NCBI GenBank assembly: GCA_016718845.1
Contig: JADKCK010000051.1
Location: forward strand, 1-52,557
From: Sphingobacteriales bacterium
Lineage (GTDB): Bacteria > Bacteroidota > Bacteroidia > Chitinophagales > UBA2359
Direction: 5' to 3'
DNA: 52,557 nt
In this document: positions 17,487 through 25,781 of the stretch, piece by piece
Position numbering within the stretch: position 1 is the first letter of the stretch
How the letters are laid out: each line of letters begins with the position of its first letter
Notes under the pieces: generated by a model
Databases searched by the model: none
Told to the model about the DNA's origin: nothing
What the model saw: only the letters and a program-made list of their open reading frames with translations
Program-made: the position numbers and the translations under genes

Positions 17487-20400
17487 TTACTTTACACTTT
17501 TCATGTCTTTCGATGTGCCAGCTATTTCTCTGCCATTTTTATCAATATCAAAGCTGCGTCCGTTTAGGGTAACTTTGGCTTTGCCATTATAAAACTCTTC
17601 GGCGGTGTCGTAGTAAGGGGTAATTGGTTTGTTATTATCATCAACAAAAAAGGCTTTACCACCGTTTCGCACTAGTAGGCGGTCGTCTTTAAAGGCAGGG
17701 GCTACGTACTCAAATAAACCCGATTGGCGTATGTCGTTGGCTAACCTTTTTAGCTTTTGAGCATGGGTTTCTGTTTGTTGCACATCAACAGACGAATTGT
17801 TGTCTGACTGATTGATAGATGATGGAATGGGCTTTAAACTAACTCCTTGTTGTTGGGATCTACTTACCCATGCGGGCAAGGTATCTATTTCTCCTGCAAG
17901 ATAACCTTCATACACTTCTATCAAGTTGTTTAAGTTGTACATTTTACTCAAACGACTATAATAGGTGGTGTCCAAATTTTTTATACTGTCGTTTAGCTTT
18001 GTTGCCGTTGCATAAGGGCTAGTATCATAGCTATCAGGAGGGGCATAAAAATAACACACGCCCAAGGCATGTAATATATCGGCTTGGCAGAGTAACGAGT
18101 CGGTATTGGCGTTTTTGTTGATTTTTAGAAAACAACCATTTATTTCTTCTAATTTGCGAACAGCTTGTGTTAAATCGCCTTGTTTGTAGGCGCGCATAGC
18201 CCATTTGTAATTGGCAACCCCCAAGTTGTAGCAGTTTGTTTGGTTGTAGTTGGTGCTATCTAGGGTATTTGTTATTTTTTCGGATTGTACTTTCCATTTA
18301 TAGCTGGTGTCAATTTGTCCGCTATTTAAGGCAATAGCAATGGCGTTGTTTTGTTTGGCTTGTTCGCTCATTGTTTGGGTTACAAAAGCGGGCGACAGAT
18401 TGGTAAGCATAAATACCCATTGTACAGCCGCCAAAATAATGGCTACAAAAACAGCTAAACCTGCAAATGTACCCCACGACAGTTGCTGCCATGCGGTTTT
18501 AAAATGCTCGTTGTGTGCCAAAACCTTGTCAATTTGTATGTTTTTGCGGTCGGGTGGCGGTGGGGCATCTGTGGGTTTTGGGGCAGATGATTTGTCTAAA
18601 TCGGCAAATATGTCGTCGTTTTCTAGCTCAATACTAGGGGCTACTTCTTCTTGTTGATAGCTTTGTTCATAGTTGTTTCCGCCTTTGGTCATTCTTCGGC
18701 TTCGTTGGCGTGTCTGTATCTTATCTAAAGCTTCTTTTTGTTCTTTTAGTAAATCGGTGCCTATTTGTTTGGCGTAGGCATTGTTGGGTAGGTTTTGCAT
18801 GGCATCTTTTACCAAAATAGCCAAAGCCAAACGCGCGGCTTTCTCTAATGGTGGTTTAAACGACAAATAGCTTAACAACTCTTGGCGTACTTTGGGCTGT
18901 AAACTACCTGTTTGCAACCATTTTACTTGTGCCAATTGCAACAAACTTTGGTTACTCAACACATCGGCGGGCAGTTGTTGGGCATCAACAAGGGCTTTGG
19001 CAAGGGCTAAGGTAAGGTTCCAGTTAGGCTCCGGATAAAGGGCAGTACAGCAAAGTAGGTCAAATAGTTCGGGTGGTAGTTTTTGGTGTAAATCGTCCGA
19101 TACATCGGTTTGGCTAATGGCTATCCCCTGCGATGATACCGCAAAGCGCTGTTTTAAGGTACGAAAAGTAGGCGGTGCATCGCCCGTAAGTAACTCAACA
19201 ATGGCGGCTTGACCTTCGGCGGTGGCGGGCACTATCGGAAAAACTTTGCTTAACAACTGCTCGCGGTAGTGCCAACTGTTAACAGGCTCGGGCGTAACAA
19301 AAATGCGTTGTTGCCATGCCTCGAAACTGGGCAATACCCAATGATTAAGGCGCGTTTCGATGGTGTGGATAAAATACTCGCCATTTGACACTATCAACAA
19401 ACGATGTTCGGGGTATAGTTGTTGTAGCCGCTCGATGCTAATGCCGTTCATAAATTCGGTTTTGTTCCAGCACCAGCGTGGGTCGTGTCGGAACAAAAAT
19501 TTATCCACCAACACTTCTTCTTTTATCAAAGTATCTATCCAATACTCAAAAAAGCGTGCTTGGTAATCGTCGGTGCTTGCCGAGTCTATCAACACCAAAT
19601 ATTCGGAGGGGCGCGATTGGTGCCGCTCGACAAAGGTTGGCATACCTGCTGCCCTAATGGTTTGCTCAATGGTTTGGCGCACATCAATTTGCTTACGGTC
19701 GTGTATTTGGCGTTGTCGTAGGGCGTTTGCCCCGTCGTACATGTCGCGGCTAATTTCTATGTGTTGTGTTTGTGCAGGGAAAACTAATTCGTAGGGTGGC
19801 TCTATTGGCTCGTTGGCGGTGGCTAACAAAGCCAAGCGTTTTTTGTATTGTTCTAACAGTTTGCGATATTGCGCGTTGATAGCCAATTGGCGCACATTGT
19901 ACCACCACAAACCGTATACTATAGGTATGCAACACAGCAACAACAAGCCCAAATTTAGCCACACAATACGGCTCCAGTTGGTTATTTTTTCGGCGGGCAT
20001 GGTAACGGCGCGTACATCTCGCAACGGTATACGATTAGGTTCGATTATTGGCGGAGCATCTTTGGGGTTTCGCCAGACGTGTATTTGGGCGCTGTAAGTA
20101 AGCTGTTGTGCGGTATCTTTTTGGCAGATGCTAGACAGGCTAATGTTGTACGTTCCGGCTTTGGTAAAAGGGTAATAAACAAGGGTATCGGTAGCAACAA
20201 ACGAACTATCGTTTATTTGCCACTTAAAATAGGTATTTTGGGCAGATGCGTTTGTGCGTTGTATTTGGGTGGTATCGCCAACAATTATTTTACTGGTGTC
20301 GGTTAAAAAACCAAAGGTAGGTTTTGTTAGGGTGCAGTTGGTATCGGTTTTGCCATACAGCCAAATCATCATCGCCAATAAACCCAATAAGCCAAACACC

Positions 20401-20699
20401 AACAGCCCCACCAAATATTTTTGGTAGGGTGGGGTAGAGGCGGCGTTTATTTCGCCTATGGTGTCGTAATCGCGGAGGGCATCGTTTTGCAATTGTTGTA
20501 CATACTCGTTGATGATGCGCTTAGCCTTTTGCTGCTCGGCGGCATTTTGGGCAATCAACGGAACCAATATATCTGCCAACTTATCGGGTTGTTGTACATA
20601 ATCGGCACCTAATGTGTGTAACACTTGCTGTATGCGCAGTATCTGCGGCATACCAATACTAATGCCTTCGGCTTGCAATCGAGAAAGGAGTTGTTGCAT
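17487..20699 (-). CDS. Large three-span membrane protein with vWA-like domain, TPR-like and WG repeats
   Basis: A 1070-residue protein of unusual design. Residues 1-75 are a helical domain (LLSRLQAEGISIGMPQILRI) resembling the N-terminus of CoxE/vWA-type proteins that work with MoxR ATPases. TM1 is at about 95-116; 125-208 is a PKD/Ig-like domain; TM2 at about 244-267. A cytosolic vWA-like fold (365-470) has EYLVLIDSASTDDY where a MIDAS DxSxS would be, so metal binding looks degenerate, then HRLLIVSNGEYF. Residues 500-620 are helical, winged-helix-like. A Pro-rich linker precedes TM3 (752-773). The last 300 residues are TPR-like (YNLGVANYKWAMRAYKQGDL) and end in WG-like beta repeats. No catalytic site is recognised. 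The ATG abuts an octamer array. A signalling or assembly scaffold is inferred; the architecture is well seen, the role is not. Confidence 0.75.
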   Translation of the reverse strand: MQQLLSRLQAEGISIGMPQILRIQQVLHTLGADYVQQPDKLADILVPLIAQNAAEQQKAKRIINEYVQQLQNDALRDYDTIGEINAASTPPYQKYLVGLLVFGLLGLLAMMIWLYGKTDTNCTLTKPTFGFLTDTSKIIVGDTTQIQRTNASAQNTYFKWQINDSSFVATDTLVYYPFTKAGTYNISLSSICQKDTAQQLTYSAQIHVWRNPKDAPPIIEPNRIPLRDVRAVTMPAEKITNWSRIVWLNLGLLLLCCIPIVYGLWWYNVRQLAINAQYRKLLEQYKKRLALLATANEPIEPPYELVFPAQTQHIEISRDMYDGANALRQRQIHDRKQIDVRQTIEQTIRAAGMPTFVERHQSRPSEYLVLIDSASTDDYQARFFEYWIDTLIKEEVLVDKFLFRHDPRWCWNKTEFMNGISIERLQQLYPEHRLLIVSNGEYFIHTIETRLNHWVLPSFEAWQQRIFVTPEPVNSWHYREQLLSKVFPIVPATAEGQAAIVELLTGDAPPTFRTLKQRFAVSSQGIAISQTDVSDDLHQKLPPELFDLLCCTALYPEPNWNLTLALAKALVDAQQLPADVLSNQSLLQLAQVKWLQTGSLQPKVRQELLSYLSFKPPLEKAARLALAILVKDAMQNLPNNAYAKQIGTDLLKEQKEALDKIQTRQRSRRMTKGGNNYEQSYQQEEVAPSIELENDDIFADLDKSSAPKPTDAPPPPDRKNIQIDKVLAHNEHFKTAWQQLSWGTFAGLAVFVAIILAAVQWVFMLTNLSPAFVTQTMSEQAKQNNAIAIALNSGQIDTSYKWKVQSEKITNTLDSTNYNQTNCYNLGVANYKWAMRAYKQGDLTQAVRKLEEINGCFLKINKNANTDSLLCQADILHALGVCYFYAPPDSYDTSPYATATKLNDSIKNLDTTYYSRLSKMYNLNNLIEVYEGYLAGEIDTLPAWVSRSQQQGVSLKPIPSSINQSDNNSSVDVQQTETHAQKLKRLANDIRQSGLFEYVAPAFKDDRLLVRNGGKAFFVDDNNKPITPYYDTAEEFYNGKAKVTLNGRSFDIDKNGREIAGTSKDMKSVK

Positions 20700-20700
20700 G

Positions 20701-20851
20701 TAGCGATGTTACGATGTGATGATGTGGCGAAGTGGCGATGTTGTGATGTGGTGATGTAGCGAGGTGGCGAAGTGGTGATGTAGCGAGGTGGTGATGTAGC
20801 GAGGTGGCGAAGTGATGATGTGGCGAAGTGGTGATGTAGCGAGGTGGCGAA
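20701..20851. repeat. Octamer array upstream of the 1070-residue protein gene
   Basis: Octamers GATGTGGC, GAAGTGGT, GATGTAGC and GAGGTGGC, mostly in a 24-bp order. The coding strand reads CATCGCTAC directly before the ATG at 20699. Orientation relative to the start codon is as for holA and hldD. Confidence 0.88.
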
Positions 20852-20950
20852 GTATTTCACTCTTTTCACTCCCTTCACTCTTTTCACTCCCTTCACTCTT
20901 TTCACTCCCTTCACTCTTTTCACTCCCTTCACTCATTTCACTCATTTCAC
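20852..20950. repeat. GAGTGAAAA-type array next to the upstream stop codon
   Basis: TTCACTCTTTTCACTCCC units on the plus strand (GGGAGTGAAAAGAGTGAA on the transcript strand), running to within about 6 bases of the stop of the upstream lipoprotein gene. With the preceding array it fills the whole gap between two co-directional genes, exactly as upstream of holA. Confidence 0.85.
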
Positions 20951-20955
20951 TATTT

Positions 20956-21522
20956 CTACTGTGTTCTTAAAAAATTAAATTCACCTTCGTTAATAAAAAC
21001 AACATCTTCGAACCCTTGCGAGTAATCGTATAGTTTAGCATTGATAGTGCCACGTATGCGTCCGCCAATGGCGCCATACTCGGTAATTTTGATGTTGGTA
21101 TAGGCTATTTGTTGAAAAGGCAGTGCTCCGGATACTTGTATCTCAAAGTATTTATTTACATCGGGGTAGGTTGGCGGAAATGTTTCTTCGAACTTATAAA
21201 ACTGAGCGATGGTGTCGGGCAGTAAAATTTTTAGGTAGGCAGGCATTTCGTTCCACAAAGCAACACCTTCTAATACTGTTGCATTAATACTATCAACAAC
21301 ACCTGCGTGGGTTTCGTCGCTAAAAAAGTTGGTAAAAAACACTGTTTTGCCATCAACAGCATCGGGCCCGCCTACAATTTTAAACGTTAATTCGTTCTCG
21401 GCAACGGCTGTTGTGTCGTCGGGGTTAGTGTCTATGGGATCATCGTTGTTTTTATTACAGCTCCACAACGAAAAAAGGGCAATACAGCATACCCATGTTA
21501 ATAAATAGTTGCATCTTTGCAT
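20956..21522 (-). CDS. Hypothetical lipoprotein
   Basis: A 188-residue lipoprotein. The signal MQRCNYLLTWVCCIALFSLW ends at a lipobox SC (Cys22), followed by an acidic Asp/Thr-rich tether (NKNNDDPIDTNPDDTT). The mature domain is beta-rich (ELTFKIVGGPDAVDGKTVFF, IRGTINAKLYDYSQGFEDV) and not recognised; the ending, INAKLYDY...VFINEGEFNFLR, resembles the calycin-like or DUF-type lipoproteins of Bacteroidota, but no family can be named. A very good promoter match lies 90 bp upstream. The gene precedes the 1070-residue membrane protein gene on the same strand across a repeat-filled gap, so the two may be co-transcribed. Confidence 0.75.
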   Translation of the reverse strand: MQRCNYLLTWVCCIALFSLWSCNKNNDDPIDTNPDDTTAVAENELTFKIVGGPDAVDGKTVFFTNFFSDETHAGVVDSINATVLEGVALWNEMPAYLKILLPDTIAQFYKFEETFPPTYPDVNKYFEIQVSGALPFQQIAYTNIKITEYGAIGGRIRGTINAKLYDYSQGFEDVVFINEGEFNFLRTQ

Positions 21523-21610
21523 AACGAAAAAGGGGGTGTAAATGGTAAATGGTAAGGTGTAAATAAATTCCCCCTATTTGGAGGGGCAGGGTGGGTTAAA
21601 TAAAGTAGTA

Positions 21611-21642
21611 CAAAGGTACGCACAAACTTTTAACTTTGCAAA
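21611..21642 (-). promoter_or_regulatory. Consensus Bacteroidota promoter for the lipoprotein at 20956-21522
   Basis: On the minus strand TTTG (plus 21639-21642), a 20-bp spacer, then TACCTTTG (plus 21611-21618): a full match to TTTG-N19/20-TAnnTTTG. It lies about 90 bp upstream of the ATG. Confidence 0.7.
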
Positions 21643-21732
21643 TAAAAATTTTGCCGTTTATCGCAACTTATTTGTTTCCTTTTTGATACACAAACAAGTA
21701 AATTGTAACTTTAACAATGTGCAATCATTAAC

Positions 21733-22434
21733 TTAAAGGTCTCCGAGCATGGGTCGCAATACAATATCTTCGACAACGGTTCGTTTTGATAATTGGTAGC
21801 AGTCGGCTATGGCTTGGGCAACGTCTTGTGTGGGCATTAGTCGGTCGGGGTTTACGGGCACGCCGTCCCACGACGAGGTATAAATGGCACCTGGCACAAC
21901 GGTTGTAACTTTTACTTGGTGTTGTTTTAGCTCGTGTCGGAGGCTATGCGAAAACCCAAGCAAGGCATGTTTTGATATGGTGTAGGCTGTGCAATTGTCT
22001 AAAATGGTGCTACTTGCCACCGAGCAGATGTTGAAAATATGCCCGCTTTGTTGGGTAATAAATTGGGGCAATAAGTTTTTGGTTAGATGATAAGCACTAT
22101 AAACATTTGCTTGCATCATTTGTTCTAATAATCCGTCAGGTTCGGTTTGCAAGTTACCCGTCACAAATATACCGGCATTATTGATTAGTATTTCTATTTT
22201 GTCGCAATTTTTTAGCACAAATTGGGCAAATTTTTGAGTATCGCTTGTTTTTGATAGGTCGGCACTTTGTGTTAGTAGCTTTGGGTTTGGATAAAGTGCT
22301 TGCATATCGGCACTTAGTTGCTCAAGTGCTGCTGCGTTGCGTCCGCAGGTGATAACGTTAAAGCCTTTGCTAAGAAACAACTCGACTAAGGCTTTCCCTA
22401 AACCCTTCGAGCCTCCGGTGATAATGACAAACAT
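21733..22434 (-). CDS. Short-chain dehydrogenase/reductase (SDR) family protein
   Basis: A 233-residue classical SDR. NAD(P)-binding TGGSKGLGKALVELF (TGxxxGxG) at residues 6-20, the NNAGIFV strand near 86, the Ser of SVASSTILDN, and the catalytic YTISK (YxxxK) near 151. The CGRN after the second strand, with an Arg, suggests NADP preference. Substrate cannot be deduced; sequences of this type are often annotated as 3-oxoacyl-ACP reductase-like. It is transcribed alone on the minus strand, downstream of a repeat-containing gap. The ATG at 22434 gives a perfectly placed Rossmann start (MFVIITGGSKG). Confidence 0.9.
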   Translation of the reverse strand: MFVIITGGSKGLGKALVELFLSKGFNVITCGRNAAALEQLSADMQALYPNPKLLTQSADLSKTSDTQKFAQFVLKNCDKIEILINNAGIFVTGNLQTEPDGLLEQMMQANVYSAYHLTKNLLPQFITQQSGHIFNICSVASSTILDNCTAYTISKHALLGFSHSLRHELKQHQVKVTTVVPGAIYTSSWDGVPVNPDRLMPTQDVAQAIADCYQLSKRTVVEDIVLRPMLGDL

Positions 22435-22640
22435 GTTTTTTAAGTTGTAAATGGTAATTTGTAAATGATAATTGGCGTTTTTTGCATTGTAAATGTTTAA
22501 TTGTGGGCTGTAAAATTACTATTTTTTGGGTAATTGTTAGTTTATTGGGTATTGTTAAATGACACTTTGTGGCTTTTTTTTGTTTATTGGGCAATTATTA
22601 ACGTTTTTTAGTAGTTGTTGTTTAGTAGTTGTTAGTTAAT

Positions 22641-23038
22641 TAACTGATGTTACGCAGCCCATTTCAATAATTGAGTATTTTGCATTTTTATACCCATTTT
22701 CGTATGTGGTTTCTTCTGGACCGGCATTATAGGAATTGGCGTTAAGAAATGGGCATAAATGTAGCGTTAAGAAAGATATACTGTTTGAAGCACGCCACAC
22801 CGAACCCAGCAATAAAACCGATAAACAAGCTGTTTGGCGTGCAAGTTTATATCTTTTAGCGGAATGTTGCCCATTTTAGCCAATTCCTATACAGCCTTGA
22901 CTTTTTTGGTTACTTTTTTTGTCAAGAAAAAAAGTAACAAACTTTTAATGGGTGGGTAAACAGTAATAAAACGACAACAAAGTAGCAACAAAGCCCCATG
23001 CCACTTAATTAGGTAACACCCCTGCGTAACATGAGTTA
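22641..23038. mobile_element. MITE-like element with 17-bp near-perfect terminal inverted repeats
   Basis: TAACTGATGTTACGCAG (22641-22657) and CTGCGTAACATGAGTTA (23022-23038) are inverted copies with 16 of 17 matches. The 398-bp interval contains a nested imperfect hairpin (22728-22891) and a GTTACTTTTTTT/AAAAAAAGTAAC stem (22909-22938), and no open gene. Related end sequences occur at 25401-25415, 25719-25736 and 38624-38636. No target-site duplication is obvious. A non-autonomous element is inferred. Confidence 0.5.
22728..22891. repeat. Long imperfect inverted repeat (hairpin element)
   Basis: TATAGGAATTGGC (22728-22740) and GCCAATTCCTATA (22879-22891) pair perfectly over 13 bp. Inside, TGGGCA/TGCCCA, AAAGATATA/TATATCTTT and GCACGCCA/TGGCGTGC pair in register, giving a nearly continuous stem of ~70 bp with bulges around a ~35-nt loop. 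It could be a folded transcript, a MITE core or a REP-like element. Confidence 0.7.
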
Positions 23039-23124
23039 GTTAATGCTTATCCAGCGTTTGCTATTTATAATTTGTTGCAGGGCATTTATACCTTTTTGTT
23101 CATCAATCATTTTTACAAAACTTT

Positions 23125-24051
23125 ATGGGTTACAATAAAAAGGACTGGATTTTTTATGGTCGTTTAAAGCGGCATTTGGTACAGGTGTTTCACTTTGTAC
23201 AAACAGGGCGTGTAATGATACGCCTTAACACCGAAGGTTTGCTCGAAGAGATATTAGTTCCGCCCAATAGTAGCCAAAGTTTTAGTTTTTTTATTGATGA
23301 TGAATTATGTGAGTTAAAGGTTGTTTATGATGCCAACAAAAACACGTTTGACTATATTTTTGAAGACCATCGCTACTCGACAAGCCGCTTAGGGCGTTGG
23401 TATAAACAACAAGATTGGTTAGATAAAGGCAAAGTTGTTGGTATCATTTTACTAGCATTAGCTATCATATCGCCCATTGCTTATGCCATTTTGCACAAAG
23501 AGCATACCCAAAACCAATTGCTAACAGGCATGACCACCACAGCCCAAATACTTAACTTACAGCAAACCGATGCTAAACATGGTGCATTGGCAAACTATCA
23601 TTATACTTTCAACCAACAATCGTTTAACCAAACAACCCAAGTTTGGTACAACAAACAAAGCAAACAGTACGAAAGCCCAAACGGTTTGCCCATTAAACAA
23701 GGTAGTAGCTTTGAGGTTTTGGTAGAACCCGATAACCCCAAAAACAATCGCCTGCTGTTTGACCACCCAACGGATACCGAATTAGTACAAATGAAAATAG
23801 CTACGCGCAATGTGTGTGTAGCCAATAGCCCCAACAAACCCACCGACCAAGCCATGATGTATTGCGATTGCCAAATACGGTTTTTGTACGAACTATACGG
23901 CATCGAAAGTTTGGCATACCTATATCATCAACAAACAAGTAGTGTTGATAATCCGCATTATAACTTAGTAACTTATGGTAACTTTATGACCCGAAAAGGA
24001 ATAAGAGAAGTGCTGGAAAGATGCAACAAAACAATTGACAACGAGCAATAG
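23125..24051 (+). CDS. DUF3592-like single-span membrane protein
   Basis: A 308-residue protein. Residues 1-90 are a small beta-rich cytosolic domain (FYGRLKRHLVQVFHFVQTGR, VPPNSSQSFSFFIDDELCEL). One membrane span (VVGIILLALAIISPIAYAIL) lies at about 104-123. The region after it, TTAQILNLQQTDAKHG, NYHYTFNQQSF and PIKQGSSFEVLVEPDNPKNN, follows the DUF3592 pattern of an extracytoplasmic beta domain. The Cys-containing tail (VCVANSP, MMYCDCQIRF) is specific to this protein. It lies alone between the MITE-like element and the pabB gene, which is convergent. Function unknown. Confidence 0.7.
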   Translation: MGYNKKDWIFYGRLKRHLVQVFHFVQTGRVMIRLNTEGLLEEILVPPNSSQSFSFFIDDELCELKVVYDANKNTFDYIFEDHRYSTSRLGRWYKQQDWLDKGKVVGIILLALAIISPIAYAILHKEHTQNQLLTGMTTTAQILNLQQTDAKHGALANYHYTFNQQSFNQTTQVWYNKQSKQYESPNGLPIKQGSSFEVLVEPDNPKNNRLLFDHPTDTELVQMKIATRNVCVANSPNKPTDQAMMYCDCQIRFLYELYGIESLAYLYHQQTSSVDNPHYNLVTYGNFMTRKGIREVLERCNKTIDNEQ

Positions 24052-24076
24052 GCAATTGCTACCGATTATCAAATTA

Positions 24077-24842
24077 TCAATCATTATTATCAAGCAATAT
24101 TTTTTTGATAGTTTGGGCTTTTAGCAAGCACTCGTCGTACTCTTGTTGTGGTGTGGCATAATGGGTTATGGCGCTGCCTGTTTGTAGCGATAGGTATTGG
24201 TTTTGTTGGTTGTATAGCAAAGTGCGTATCACTACATTAAAATCAAAATTGCCATTAGGGCTAATATATCCGATAGCACCCGAGTACATACCGCGCCTTG
24301 TTACCTCCAATTGTTCAATCATTTGCATAGCCCTTAGTTTAGGTGCGCCGGTCATGGAGCCCATCGGGAAGGTAGCTTGTAGGGCATCGGTAAAATGGGC
24401 ATCGGGGCGTAAACTTGCCGATATAGTAGAGATAAGATGATGCACCGTTTTGAAGGTATATACCCCAAACAACTCGTTTACCTGTACGGTTCCGCGTTTT
24501 GCCACCTTAGATAGGTCGTTTCTGACCAAATCTACAATCATTACATTTTCGGCTCGTTCTTTGGCGTTGTGGTAAAGCTGTTGCTTTAGGGCTTCATCTT
24601 TTTGTGTATCTTTGTGTCGTTTTATAGTGCCTTTTATGGGTTGAGACACCAATTGATTGTTTATTTTTTGCAAAAAACGCTCGGGACTTGCACACAGCAC
24701 AAATTGTTTGTGGTATTTTACAAAAGCAGCAAAAGGTGCTTGTGTTTGTTTGTTTAGTTGTTCAAAAACACTTGTTGGATTGATTTGTGCATTTTGGGCA
24801 TAAAACTCTTGGCAAAAATTAGCTTCGTAGATGTTGCCGCCT
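24077..24842 (-). CDS. pabB: Aminodeoxychorismate synthase component I, C-terminal catalytic part (frameshifted)
   Basis: Chorismate-binding domain of PabB, which with PabA makes 4-amino-4-deoxychorismate for folate synthesis. Read from the frame change at about 24842: GGNIYEANFCQEFYAQNAQI, LCASPERFLQKINNQLVSQP, then IKGTIKRHKDTQKDEALKQQ, ERAENVMIVDLVRNDLSKVA, the catalytic-site PMGSMTGAPKLRAMQMIEQL and RRGMYSGAIGYISPNGNFDF. All hallmark motifs of the chorismate-binding enzymes are intact; PIKGTIKR, where the Lys replaces the Ala-Thr-Arg of TrpE, favours PabB over anthranilate synthase. It directly continues the 24819-25376 entry, one frame over. Confidence 0.85.
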
Positions 24843-25376
24843 AATGTGGGTTTGTATTTGGTTTACTTTGTTGATGTATTGCTGTTTGTTTAACCTATTT
24901 TGCAGCACTATATTAGGTGCAGGTACAGTTACAATAGGTGTTTGTGTTATTTGCTGTTCGATGTGTTGAGCAGTTAGCTTTTCGTCTAACCAATGTATTG
25001 TTGCTTGTTGATTTTTGGTAATTGCTACCACCACATCGGGACGAAAGAAATAAGCAAGGGGCATTTGCACCCCATCAAAATTAGTTGATTGTAGATTGGT
25101 TTCGGTTTGGTTTTTGGCATCATAACTTATCATACCAAAAAGCCAATCGTTGGTTTGCTGGTGCAATTGTTGTAGATTGGTAAAAATATTGGGCTGTTCA
25201 TCAAATGGTGTGGCGCAATTAGCCACTGCCACCAAATACTCGTATTGACTGTATTTGTCGGCAGCATACAAATTACTATCTAAACAAACAGCTACTTCAA
25301 AGGCACTTGCCCAATGAAGTAGCTGTTGTTTAAATATCCCTAAATCATCAAAATTAATTGATTGAGAAAAACGCAT
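24819..25376 (-). CDS. pabB: Aminodeoxychorismate synthase component I, N-terminal part (frameshifted)
   Basis: The N-terminal 170 residues of the same PabB protein: MRFSQSINFDDLGIFKQQLL, then LFGMISYDAKNQTETN (the usual YDLKN-like motif) and VPAPNIVLQNRLNKQQYINK followed by VNQIQTHI. After THI the frame is lost and a false tail RRQHLRS ends at 24819. In the other frame GGNIYEANFCQ follows at once, so one extra base or two missing bases are inferred at about 24841-24843. Full-length PabB would be about 430 residues, normal for the family in Bacteroidota. It is a monocistronic gene with repetitive DNA upstream. Confidence 0.85.
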   Translation of the reverse strand: MRFSQSINFDDLGIFKQQLLHWASAFEVAVCLDSNLYAADKYSQYEYLVAVANCATPFDEQPNIFTNLQQLHQQTNDWLFGMISYDAKNQTETNLQSTNFDGVQMPLAYFFRPDVVVAITKNQQATIHWLDEKLTAQHIEQQITQTPIVTVPAPNIVLQNRLNKQQYINKVNQIQTHIRRQHLRS

Positions 25377-25396
25377 TTTAATTGTTGATTATTAAT

Positions 25397-25738
25397 GAGT
25401 TACCTGATGTTACGCGGAGTCCTATTTTAGGGTGTTTATTTAGGACACGGATTTTACAGATGAAACACGGATTAAGATGGATTTTTTCGAGAAGATTAGT
25501 GTTAGATTCATCTAGTTTTTACTACTGATGTATGATTGCGAAATAGCCTGTTTATCACCCAAATAGCCCATTTTTACTAGACAATCTATTGTTTAAAAAC
25601 AAAGAAATAAACCACGCCCTTATTTTAGACTTTTTGTTTAAACTTGGATGCTAAATCAAAATTTAGCTAATCATTTTTTGAAATCCGTGTCAAATCCGTA
25701 AAATCCGTGTCCTCGTGTGCGCAACGTGAGTGAGTTAA
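25397..25738. repeat. Inverted-repeat element between pabB and ribD
   Basis: GGACACGGATTTTACAGAT (25442-25460) and ATCCGTAAAATCCGTGTCC (25694-25712) are inverted with one mismatch. The ends GTTACCTGATGTTACGC and GCGCAACGTGAGTGAGTTAA are also related inverted sequences, similar to the element at 22641-23038. Half copies of the ACACGGATTTTAC core are at 33093-33110 and 35880-35920. No gene lies in 25377-25781. Confidence 0.65.
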
Positions 25739-25781
25739 TACATCTTCTAACAACCCCCAAATCTAACCCAAACAAAAGCTA

